Shown: positions 1 through 5,740 of the stretch, piece after piece
Layout of the letters: every line of letters begins with the position of its first letter
Position numbering within the stretch: position 1 is the stretch's first letter
Source of the DNA: Desulfobacteraceae bacterium
GTDB taxonomy: Bacteria; Desulfobacterota; Desulfobacteria; Desulfobacterales; Desulfobacteraceae
Reading direction: 5' to 3'
Length of the DNA: 5,740 nt
NCBI GenBank assembly: GCA_003354055.1
Contig: PIVQ01000492.1
Span: 1 to 5,740 of the forward strand
Program-made: the position numbers and the translations under genes
The notes under the pieces: generated by a model
Databases searched by the model: none
The model's input: the letters and a program-made list of their open reading frames with translations, nothing else
What the model was told of the DNA's origin: nothing

Positions 1-1185
1 CGTATGCAATGCAACATCATTTCCAATAACTTTGCTGTTTTCTATTACGACATCATCAGACTCAATTACCTGGATGAATTCTGTTTCCAGATTTTCCATC
101 CGTATACTTTTGCAGTCGGATATTTTAATTGACTTATAGTATCCTGTCAGGGTGATGTTTTGTTTGTTTGATAATACAGCCACACGATCGGTTTTTTGGA
201 GTTTCTGCACTGGGGCTTGCCATGTTTCTGTTACAAGTGCGTCCTGGACCAAGCGGTTAAACTCACGAGGTCGTTCAAGTATGGGATTATGGCCCGTTTC
301 AGGCATGATGTTTAACTGAGTTTTCTCCAGTATATAGTTCAACAATTTTCCTGTACGGATTGGAGTCGTTGGATCATTTGCTCCCCATATTATAATTGCC
401 GGGACATTCACTTGATAGATTAATTGACTAAAATCAAAATTTGCCAGGGCCAGGCTGGCTATTTTATGGGGATCACCACTAAGATACCGGCTACGAAGGT
501 CAGCTGATTCTAGGACCTTTTCAAGCTTGGTTGACAAGTCAGGGGATTCCATGGCGTCCAGAGTATGACTCGTAAACATGCCAAACAGCTTAGTGGGCTG
601 TTTCAACAGGCCCTCATTCTTTTTGTGCAGATTTTTTATGAAATGCTGAGTCAAGTCCATGCGATGAATGACTCCACTAACATCAGCCAGGATCAGCCGT
701 TGCAGGTTGCCAGGTTGCGTGGCTGCATAGCTTAGTGCGACTGCTCCCCCAAGAGAATGTCCGATTACAACAAATGGTCGGCCATGAACATATTGGTCCT
801 TCACCCATTTAATAAACTCGGAATAAAATAATGGAGAGTACAGAATATTCTGCTTACTGGAACGGCCGAAACCCGGCAGATCAAAAGTAACCACATGATA
901 TTGTTCGGCCAACTCTGGAATTAAGTGGCGCCAATTAAGTGATCCTTCGTCTCCTACCCCGTGTATCAAAAGAATGCTGACCTGGTTTCCCATTCCAGCC
1001 TCATAGATATATGTTTCTCCATTGGAAACCGGATCAACCACCAAGTGCTCCATTGAGCCGGGGATTTTAGGAAGAGATGGAATCGAGATTGCAGTATTGG
1101 GGATATCCTGAGCTGAAGATGACCATGAGGTCGCAACTATTAAGAAGGATAAAATAATGATGCTAATATTTAAACCAAATCGCAT
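1..1185 (-). CDS. Exported alpha/beta-hydrolase with C-terminal beta-helix-like extension (3' end cut by window edge)
   Basis: The frame is open from ATG at 1185 to the left edge, giving 395 residues with no stop. AAAGAGGA at 1198-1191 lies 5 bases before the ATG and supports this start. Residues 1-25 look like a signal peptide: a hydrophobic core (ISIIILSFLIVA) followed by a possible cleavage site after SSA, so export is likely. Residues about 50-315 form an alpha/beta-hydrolase fold: oxyanion segment HGVGDEG at 75-81, DLPGFGRS at 102-109, nucleophile elbow GHSLGG with Ser144, acid Asp271 in WGANDP, and His299 in ETGHN. The triad is complete, so it should be an active esterase, lipase or related hydrolase; the substrate cannot be told. 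From about residue 330 the protein continues with short alternating hydrophobic strands (NITLTG, SIKISDCKSIRMENL, VVIENSKVIGNDVALH), like NosD/pectate-lyase beta-helix rungs. Typical family members end near residue 300, so this is an unusual fusion. The gene is visibly AT-richer than those to its right. Fold confidence is high, the extension is moderate. Confidence 0.9.
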   Translation of the reverse strand, partial: MRFGLNISIIILSFLIVATSWSSSAQDIPNTAISIPSLPKIPGSMEHLVVDPVSNGETYIYEAGMGNQVSILLIHGVGDEGSLNWRHLIPELAEQYHVVTFDLPGFGRSSKQNILYSPLFYSEFIKWVKDQYVHGRPFVVIGHSLGGAVALSYAATQPGNLQRLILADVSGVIHRMDLTQHFIKNLHKKNEGLLKQPTKLFGMFTSHTLDAMESPDLSTKLEKVLESADLRSRYLSGDPHKIASLALANFDFSQLIYQVNVPAIIIWGANDPTTPIRTGKLLNYILEKTQLNIMPETGHNPILERPREFNRLVQDALVTETWQAPVQKLQKTDRVAVLSNKQNITLTGYYKSIKISDCKSIRMENLETEFIQVIESDDVVIENSKVIGNDVALHT

Positions 1186-1742
1186 TTGATTCCTCTTTGA
1201 AATTGTAGACACAAAATTATGGTTAAATCTCGTATGATTCTGCCTTTTTTTATAAATCAACTTTTTTTAGGCGAACAATATGATGTAAAGATCTGGATAA
1301 CTTTCATGATTCAATATCTATCTGGATATTTCCTTTATATCTGCCAAATTTTATTCCTATCAGTATTAGGTAAGCGTGTAAAGGGACTCTGTGATAAATT
1401 GACCTTTCAGGAGTCAAGGATCCTTGCATTAATCTGGATTTGTTTTCGATTGAATTGTCATTTCCAATATTTTTTGTATTCTGAAGAATCCAGCCCCTGT
1501 ATAGTTCAAACGTGATAACCCTTGAGTCCGGAAATCCATTGCAAATGCAGACGAAGCTTAACCGAGTTTCCAAAATATCGGGGCAGGATCCCCCCCCCAT
1601 CTCTCCCACTTTTTTTTGTTCCCACTGAAGTTTTTAAAAAAAGTGACATTTTCTAAGGGTTTCCCCGATTGTTTTTCAATTTTTGGTAATCTATAATTAA
1701 ACAAAAAAAAGGCTGTTCCGGCACTTTTATCGTTTCTCGCAA
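1186..1742. other. Long AT-rich intergenic region with no supported gene
   Basis: I see no convincing gene between the hydrolase start and the terminator. A 98-codon plus-strand frame at 1219-1515 is open, but it has no Shine-Dalgarno sequence, its amino acid mix is what AT-rich noncoding DNA gives, and it matches nothing I recognise. Two minus-strand frames (1304-1609 and 1558-1863) also lack credible starts; the second one antisense-overlaps the next gene's start. The stretch contains a run of nine C at 1590-1598, and an A/T-rich inverted repeat with arms at 1607-1616 and 1636-1645 (CACTTTTTTT against AAAAAAAGTG). A weak plus-strand promoter-like pair, TTGTCA at 1455-1460 and TATTCT at 1477-1482 (16-base spacer), could feed a noncoding transcript ending at the terminator at 1743-1777, but this is speculative. 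The region may also be the remains of decayed genes. Confidence 0.5.
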
Positions 1743-1777
1743 CTAAGGCAGGGTTCTTCCCCTGCCTTAGTATTTTT
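1743..1777 (+). terminator. Strong rho-independent terminator on the plus strand
   Basis: A perfect 11-base-pair stem is formed by CTAAGGCAGGG (1743-1753) and CCCTGCCTTAG (1760-1770), with a six-base loop. It is followed by TATTTTT at 1771-1777. The T-rich tail is only on the plus strand side; on the minus strand the hairpin is followed by TTGCGAG, so it is not bidirectional. No recognised plus-strand gene lies upstream in the window. It sits just before the promoter at 1790, so it would insulate the metallo-hydrolase gene from upstream transcription. Confidence 0.82.
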
Positions 1778-1789
1778 ACCAAACTCTCC

Positions 1790-1818
1790 TTGACAAAAAC
1801 ACAGTATCGTCCTTTATA
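1790..1818 (+). promoter_or_regulatory. Sigma-70-type promoter candidate for the metallo-beta-lactamase-fold gene
   Basis: A consensus -35 box TTGACA lies at 1790-1795. After 17 bases comes TTTATA at 1813-1818, a modest -10 box; the overlapping TATACA at 1815-1820 would give a 19-base spacer. The position, just after the terminator and about 40 bases before the ATG at 1857, fits independent transcription of that gene. Confidence 0.6.
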
Positions 1819-1856
1819 CATACTCTGGATATTTTGTAAAAACAAAGAGGGGCTCC

Positions 1857-2759
1857 ATGACAAAAAACGATCTCATACCGATTACCGACAAAATCTTCAT
1901 TGTTGATTCTCCAACCAGCGGCAGATTCCCTCTGGCATACAGTTTTTTGATCCTGGGGACGGATACCCGGGCATTAATTGATACCGGATGCGGGCCTGAG
2001 GCCTGCAGGCAGGTTATGGAAAATTTTGAGGTGGATATGGTGATTAACTCCCACTGCCACCCGGATCATGTTACCGGGAATCATAATTTTAAAGGCCGTG
2101 CCCTGTGGGTACCCGAAGAACGGTGCGGGGAAACCGGGGCGGTTGGTCTGCTGGCCCAACGGCTGTTGGGGCCGGATAAGGATGCCATGGCCTTCTGGGA
2201 AAATTGGGTCCGCACGATGCTTTCCATGAAAGATTATGAACACACTGATACCTTCCGGGACGGCCATGTCTTTGATTTCGGCGGGGTCCGCCTTCAAGCC
2301 TTCCACACCCCGGGCCATCTGGCTGATCATTATTGTTTTCTTGAACCCAAGACAAATACGCTGTTCTCTTTTGATGTGGATTTAAGCACCTTTGGCCCGT
2401 TTTACGGGAATCCCGAAGCAGACATTCCCCAATTTGAAGCATCCATGGATAAAATCATGGAGATCGGGCCGGCATGCGTGGCCAGCTCCCACCGCCTGCC
2501 GGTACGGGATGATGTCATTGAGGAGCTTATGGCCTTTAAAGACAAAATTACCCGAAACCAGGACAGGGTGGCAAAAGCCCTGGATCTCCCCCGTACTCTG
2601 GATGAGCTATGCGCCCTTAAGCCGATTTTCGGAAAATACCTTCCCGGGGTTGAAGTGATTTATGCCTTTTTTGAAAGATGCATGATTCAAAAACACCTGG
2701 AGCAGATGCTGGAAAAGGGCCTGATCCGTCTGGACGGAGATAAATATTTCCTGTCCTGA
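1857..2759 (+). CDS. Metallo-beta-lactamase-fold hydrolase
   Basis: A 300-residue protein of the metallo-beta-lactamase superfamily, probably a cytoplasmic binuclear zinc hydrolase since there is no signal peptide. The metal-binding pattern is complete: IDTG with Asp42, the HxHxDH motif as HCHPDH at residues 66-71, His154 in TPGH, Asp173 in SFDVD, and His212 in SSH. Between the second and third motifs, residues about 85-140 form a Trp- and Met-containing insert that probably covers the active site and sets substrate choice. The last 70 or so residues (from about 230) look helical and end in KGLIRLDGDKYFLS, resembling the small winged-helix-like tail seen in LACTB2-type and related hydrolases. 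Thioester or ester hydrolysis, as in glyoxalase II-like members, is plausible, but the substrate cannot be assigned. AGAGGGG at 1846-1852 is a ribosome site 4 bases before the ATG, and its own promoter lies at 1790. It converges with the next gene, stop codons 9 bases apart. Confidence 0.93.
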   Translation: MTKNDLIPITDKIFIVDSPTSGRFPLAYSFLILGTDTRALIDTGCGPEACRQVMENFEVDMVINSHCHPDHVTGNHNFKGRALWVPEERCGETGAVGLLAQRLLGPDKDAMAFWENWVRTMLSMKDYEHTDTFRDGHVFDFGGVRLQAFHTPGHLADHYCFLEPKTNTLFSFDVDLSTFGPFYGNPEADIPQFEASMDKIMEIGPACVASSHRLPVRDDVIEELMAFKDKITRNQDRVAKALDLPRTLDELCALKPIFGKYLPGVEVIYAFFERCMIQKHLEQMLEKGLIRLDGDKYFLS

Positions 2760-2768
2760 TGCTTGGCC

Positions 2769-3710
2769 TTAATACTTCACAAGCCCGAAGAATCTTCTTA
2801 ATCTTCCGAAGAATTTTCTTATGGGGTTGGAAAATATTCTAAGATAGTTATCAATCACGCTTTGGGCTTCATCCGGCTCAAACACATCCTGGAACAGGCG
2901 GTTTTTATGTTTTGAAATCCAGATGTAAAAATCGGCTTCGGTTCTATGGGGGAATCTGTCTAAAATTTTGTTCTCACGGATTAAATCCCGCAAGGGCAAG
3001 TAGATATTGTCATACCATGATAAAGCGGCTTCCTTGACGCTGAAGTCTCTTTGCTCTTTTTTTTCCAGATAGAACCTGTGCCGCTGGATATGCTCCATGA
3101 GTATGGGATATCCCCCTAAAACAGTGAGGTGAAGTCCGGGCTGCCGCCTCTCTGTTAATCCGGTCTCCTTTAGCCCGGTCTGCTTTAAAAAGCGCTGATA
3201 CGTTTCAAGAATTGCTATCTGCTCAAAATCCGTTTTATCGTCAAGGGAAAGGTCGCAGTTGTATTCAAAGACCTTGGCCTCAATGGAGGTTTTCTTTTTG
3301 GCCTTGGCAACGGATATCCTGTGGTGGCCGTCCTTGACAAAATAGGCATTGCAGACCTTGTAAAGCTCGACCGGCGGAAGGTCCTTGCCGGATTCCACGG
3401 CGATCTCAATATCTTTCCAGCGGTTCCTCAGGTTTTCGTCCAGGGGGAGAAAATGCCTTGTGAAATTCCGGTAGCGTCCCTGGCTGCCGATGATCGATGC
3501 TAAAGGTACCCGCCGTATGCCGATATCTTTTCCATACCAGAGTTGGAGCCTTTCTTTGATATCATCAAAGGGGAGGAGCTTTTTGGATTTTCGAAGAAGC
3601 TGGTCTTTGAGTTCCTGGCTGACGGCTTTTGACATGGCCTTTGAAAAGGCGATATCGGCCTGGGTCTTTGATGACAGTTCTTTAATTTGTTTATCATCAA
3701 AAGTACTCAT
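2769..3710 (-). CDS. ParB/sulfiredoxin-fold protein with DGHHR motif, partner of the adjacent metallophosphoesterase
   Basis: A 313-residue protein. The segment at residues about 65-150 looks like a ParB/Srx-fold domain: a beta strand IRRVPLASI, then FVKDGHHRISVAKA at 124-137, matching the VxDGHHRxxxA signature, then IEAKVFEY. In relatives this motif contacts nucleotide or phosphate. There is no ParB-type helix-turn-helix DNA-binding region, so chromosome partitioning is unlikely. The second half carries SWYDNIYLPL (231-240) and FPHRTEADFYIWI (253-265), a conserved-looking pattern that from memory recalls uncharacterised DUF4032-type proteins; I could not verify this. The C-terminus (295-313) is basic and aromatic, with KFFGRLRRFFG, and could form an amphipathic helix on a membrane or on nucleic acid. 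The ATG follows the metallophosphoesterase stop by one base (TGA-T-ATG) with no strong ribosome site of its own, so translation is probably coupled. The function is unknown; labels such as transcriptional regulator or nuclease would be guesses. Confidence 0.85.
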   Translation of the reverse strand: MSTFDDKQIKELSSKTQADIAFSKAMSKAVSQELKDQLLRKSKKLLPFDDIKERLQLWYGKDIGIRRVPLASIIGSQGRYRNFTRHFLPLDENLRNRWKDIEIAVESGKDLPPVELYKVCNAYFVKDGHHRISVAKAKKKTSIEAKVFEYNCDLSLDDKTDFEQIAILETYQRFLKQTGLKETGLTERRQPGLHLTVLGGYPILMEHIQRHRFYLEKKEQRDFSVKEAALSWYDNIYLPLRDLIRENKILDRFPHRTEADFYIWISKHKNRLFQDVFEPDEAQSVIDNYLRIFSNPIRKFFGRLRRFFGLVKY

Positions 3711-3711
3711 A

Positions 3712-4311
3712 TCAGACGTCCAGTATCTGCCAGTGATTTACATTAATAATCCGGGTGCCGTAAACTTTGGTTGCAACTTTGTTGTTCCGGACCATTGTAT
3801 GGCCGTGAAAATGAAATTTCGGCCGGTACTGTCTGACAAACATCTTCAGGGCTTCAAATCCCTTGTGAACTCTGGTAGACTCATCATGCACACCTGAAAT
3901 CGGGGAATGGGTAATTAAAATATCAAGATAACGCTTGTACCGGAGCCGGTTATAAATAAGGTAAGGAAACAATCTGGCAATTTTGCCGTGCATCTGCATT
4001 TCCGTGTACATTAATTTGGCATCGCTGTATTTTATTGAACCTGACAGGCCCCCGATGATTTTGTTTTTGAAAAGCACGGTGCTTTCATCCAGACAGGTGC
4101 ATCCGTTGATATGCTGTCCGTAAAGCTGTGGATCATGGTTCCCGAGTACATAAAACAATGGCACATTTAAAATTGTTACCAGATATTCCAGGTAGGATGA
4201 GGGCAGATCCCCGCAGGCAATAATGAGCTCAATCCCTTCAAGTTCAGGCATTTTCTGTCCCGGAGTAAAAAAGGACTCTTCAACTTTGTCACTGACGGCA
4301 AGTATTTTCAT
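3712..4311 (-). CDS. Small metallophosphoesterase, calcineurin-like fold
   Basis: A 199-residue single-domain protein of the calcineurin-like metallophosphoesterase superfamily, which hydrolyses phosphomono- or diesters with two metal ions. Motifs appear in the expected order: SDKV with Asp8, CGDL with Asp35, GNHD at 57-60 with Asn58 and His59, THSP with His135, and HFHGH with His169 and His171. The first motif is usually DxH; here Val10 stands in the His place, so one metal ligand is missing or replaced. From memory, related sequences share SD-x-V, so this may be a subfamily trait rather than damage. There is no signal peptide, so it is probably cytoplasmic. It is the first gene of a two-gene unit: its stop is one base before the start of the ParB-like gene. 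A promoter candidate lies at 4376-4348. The ribosome site is weak (AACCTAATTAA before the ATG), but the start is fixed by the N-terminal strand MKILAVSD. The substrate is unknown; a nucleotide or a nucleic-acid end are possibilities. Confidence 0.92.
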   Translation of the reverse strand: MKILAVSDKVEESFFTPGQKMPELEGIELIIACGDLPSSYLEYLVTILNVPLFYVLGNHDPQLYGQHINGCTCLDESTVLFKNKIIGGLSGSIKYSDAKLMYTEMQMHGKIARLFPYLIYNRLRYKRYLDILITHSPISGVHDESTRVHKGFEALKMFVRQYRPKFHFHGHTMVRNNKVATKVYGTRIINVNHWQILDV

Positions 4312-4347
4312 TTAATTAGGTTATTGTTGGTTGCAGTTATTTAATCA

Positions 4348-4376
4348 TAATTAGTGCTAAAAAAAACAAAAGTCAA
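4348..4376 (-). promoter_or_regulatory. Promoter candidate for the metallophosphoesterase / ParB-like unit
   Basis: Read on the minus strand, TTGACT (4376-4371) is followed by 17 bases and then TAATTA (4353-4348). The spacing is ideal, the -35 box is good and the -10 box is poor to fair. The spacer contains a run of eight T. It lies about 40 bases upstream of the ATG at 4311, the usual distance, and no better pair was found in the divergent region. Confidence 0.45.
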
Positions 4377-4477
4377 TAAAATTTGACTCAAAACGGGGTT
4401 TTTGAAACAATAGTAGGCATATTATTTAAGTCTCAGGATGTTATTTGAATAATTTGATAGTTTTTGTTACATAATCC

Positions 4478-4506
4478 TTGACAAGTGTTTCATCGCATGT
4501 CATTAG
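4478..4506 (+). promoter_or_regulatory. Promoter candidate for the MttB-family methyltransferase
   Basis: A perfect -35 box TTGACA at 4478-4483 is followed by a 17-base spacer and CATTAG at 4501-4506, a weak -10 box. A weak -10 under a consensus -35 would suit an activated promoter. It precedes the ATG at 4563 by about 55 bases. Two TGTCAT-A/T-A octamers (4498-4505 and 4531-4538) flank the probable transcription start, 33 bases apart. No sigma-54-type GG/GC pair was seen. Confidence 0.5.
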
Positions 4507-4562
4507 AGATGAAAGTCAATATGCTAAAAGTGTCATAACATAAATAAAACAAGGAGATGGTC

Positions 4563-5740
4563 ATGAATTTAATGGGGTTACAAGGCGGACAGTATCAGCC
4601 CCTTTCACAGGAGCAGGTTGAAACGATACATGGAGCTGCACTGCAGATTCTTGCAAAAACCGGTATCACCTATGAAACAGGCTTGGACGCAACCGTAGAT
4701 ATGCTGGAAGCCAATGGTGCAGTCATAGACCGGGAAGAGAAAAAAATTAAGTTTCCGGCCTCATTGATCCAGGCGTCTGTGGACAAGGCGCCAGAACAGG
4801 TCGTGCTCTGCGGACAGGATCCAAAAAATGATCTCAACCTCACCGAGAACCGGGTGCACATGGGAACCGGCGGGGGAACCATCAAGATCCTGGATCCGGA
4901 TACAGGTGAGGTCCGTGCCACCACCTTGGCCGATCTCCATGATGTATCGCGGCTGGTGGACCAGCTGGAAAATATCCATTTCCTGGTCCGGCCCTGTATC
5001 CCTACGGATATTGATAAGAAAGATTACGACATCAACATGTTTTACACCTGCTTGAGAGGTTCCGGCAAACATGTGATGTCCGGTGTTAATGACGAGCAGG
5101 GCCTCCACAATGTCATTGACCTGGCATCCATGATTGCCGGCTCCAAGGCGGCGCTCCAGGACCGCCCCTTTATCTCGGTGATCACCTCCTTTGCCATCAG
5201 CCCCCTGAAGTTGTGCACCCAGTCTACGCTGATCATGCAGGAAGCCATCCGGAACCGGATTCCGGTGGCCCTGTCCAGCGCCCCCATGGCAGGTTCCACC
5301 TCTCCTTTGACGATGGCAGGCACCCTGGCCCAGCTCCATGCGGAAGAACTGGCCGGCATTACCATCTGCCAGCTGACCAATGCGGGAGCACCGCTGCTTT
5401 ACGGCGGGATACCCGGCATGGCCAACCTGGCAACCATGGGCTATTGCGGCGGGGCAGTGGAATGCGGAATGATGAATGCGGCCATTCACCAGATGGCCGC
5501 CCATATAAAGGTACCCAACTATAACTCTTCGGGTCTGTCCGACAGTAAGCTGCCTGATGCCCAGGCCGGGTATGAGAAAGCTTTTACCGCAGTACTCAAT
5601 GCCATGGGCGGGTCCAATTATATCCACCACGCAGCCGGTATGCTGGAATCCATGCTGACCATTGCCCACGAGCAGTTTGTCATTGACGATGAGATCATCG
5701 GCAATGCCTGCAAGGTACTGCAGGGTATTGAGGTGGATGA
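4563..5740 (+). CDS. MttB-superfamily corrinoid methyltransferase, pyrrolysine-free type (3' end cut by window edge)
   Basis: The frame is open from ATG at 4563 to the right edge, giving 392 full codons; family members are usually about 480-500 residues, so roughly a fifth is missing. AAGGAG at 4551-4556, 6 bases ahead, fixes the start. The protein is recognised as a trimethylamine methyltransferase (MttB) relative by its general pattern: an N-terminal helical region (QVETIHGAALQILAKTGI), MGTGGGTIKILD at 100-111, SFAISPLKL at 209-217, PMAGSTSPLTMAGTLAQLHAEEL at 241-263, and GLSDSKLPDAQAGYEKA at 324-340. These enzymes form a TIM barrel and move a methyl group from an amine to a Co(I) corrinoid protein. 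Archaeal MttB reads an in-frame UAG as pyrrolysine near residue 334; here no UAG occurs and Lys329 (AAG, 5547-5549) lies in the comparable stretch. Pyrrolysine-free members act on quaternary amines (MtgB glycine betaine, MtpB proline betaine, MtcB carnitine), so one of these is likelier than trimethylamine. The corrinoid partner probably follows beyond the edge. Confidence 0.93.
   Translation, partial: MNLMGLQGGQYQPLSQEQVETIHGAALQILAKTGITYETGLDATVDMLEANGAVIDREEKKIKFPASLIQASVDKAPEQVVLCGQDPKNDLNLTENRVHMGTGGGTIKILDPDTGEVRATTLADLHDVSRLVDQLENIHFLVRPCIPTDIDKKDYDINMFYTCLRGSGKHVMSGVNDEQGLHNVIDLASMIAGSKAALQDRPFISVITSFAISPLKLCTQSTLIMQEAIRNRIPVALSSAPMAGSTSPLTMAGTLAQLHAEELAGITICQLTNAGAPLLYGGIPGMANLATMGYCGGAVECGMMNAAIHQMAAHIKVPNYNSSGLSDSKLPDAQAGYEKAFTAVLNAMGGSNYIHHAAGMLESMLTIAHEQFVIDDEIIGNACKVLQGIEVD

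Noticed and set aside
1219..1515. A 98-codon plus-strand open frame in the gap, rich in Phe, Leu, Ile and Tyr, which could be read as a small membrane protein
   Set aside because: It has no ribosome-binding site, no regular membrane-segment pattern and the residue mix expected of random AT-rich DNA. I recognise no family.
1558..1863. A 101-codon minus-strand open frame overlapping the start of the metallo-hydrolase gene
   Set aside because: It runs through the terminator, the promoter and the C9 tract, which gives those elements a better explanation, and its protein is low-complexity without a family match.
1857..2759. Naming the metallo-hydrolase as glyoxalase II or as an antibiotic-resistance beta-lactamase
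   Set aside because: It shows the generic zinc-ligand set of the superfamily but no signal peptide and no feature that selects either function; the substrate remains open.
2769..3710. Calling the DGHHR protein a chromosome-partitioning ParB
   Set aside because: There is no ParB helix-turn-helix, no ParA gene beside it and no parS-like palindrome seen; only the nucleotide-binding-like motif is shared.
4388..4405. A short inverted repeat (TCAAAA / TTTTGA) in the divergent region as a terminator or operator
   Set aside because: Only six AT-rich base pairs, expected by chance in such sequence, with no U-tract and no second copy.
4761..5669. A 302-codon open frame on the minus strand opposite the methyltransferase gene
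   Set aside because: It is a shadow of the well-conserved MttB-type gene on the plus strand; its product is rich in Gly, His and Gln in no recognisable pattern, as typical of antisense frames in GC-richer genes.

Overview
The window most resembles the chromosome of an anaerobic bacterium, probably a sulfate-reducing desulfobacterium (Desulfobacteraceae-like). This is inferred from a pyrrolysine-free MttB-superfamily corrinoid methyltransferase, a type common in anaerobic methylotrophs and sulfate reducers, and from the overall style and mixed base composition of the genes. Nothing in the window proves the taxon. Five protein genes are supported, and two of them run off the window edges. No tRNA, rRNA, CRISPR array, insertion sequence or integrase was seen.

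Layout from left to right. (1) Positions 1-1185, minus strand: an exported alpha/beta hydrolase with an intact Ser-Asp-His triad. Its C-terminus continues into what looks like a right-handed beta-helix and is cut by the left edge. (2) Positions 1186-1856: an AT-rich gap with no convincing gene. It holds a strong plus-strand rho-independent terminator at 1743-1777, with no obvious gene upstream of it, followed by a sigma-70-type promoter. (3) Positions 1857-2759, plus strand: a metallo-beta-lactamase-fold hydrolase with a complete zinc-ligand set. (4) Positions 2769-4311, minus strand: a tight two-gene unit. The upstream gene is a small metallophosphoesterase (3712-4311); one base after its stop codon begins a ParB/sulfiredoxin-fold protein with a VKDGHHR motif (2769-3710). 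(5) Positions 4312-4562: a divergent regulatory region with one promoter candidate on each strand. (6) Positions 4563-5740, plus strand: an MttB-superfamily methyltransferase that runs off the right edge, with sense Lys in the stretch where pyrrolysine would be expected.

The genes do not form one clear pathway. The metallophosphoesterase and the ParB-like protein almost certainly act together because of their coupling, but their substrate is unknown. The methyltransferase probably begins its own operon for demethylating a quaternary amine such as glycine betaine, with its corrinoid protein likely encoded beyond the right edge. The most interesting items are the metallophosphoesterase/ParB-like pair, the hydrolase-to-beta-helix fusion, and the terminator that has no gene to serve.
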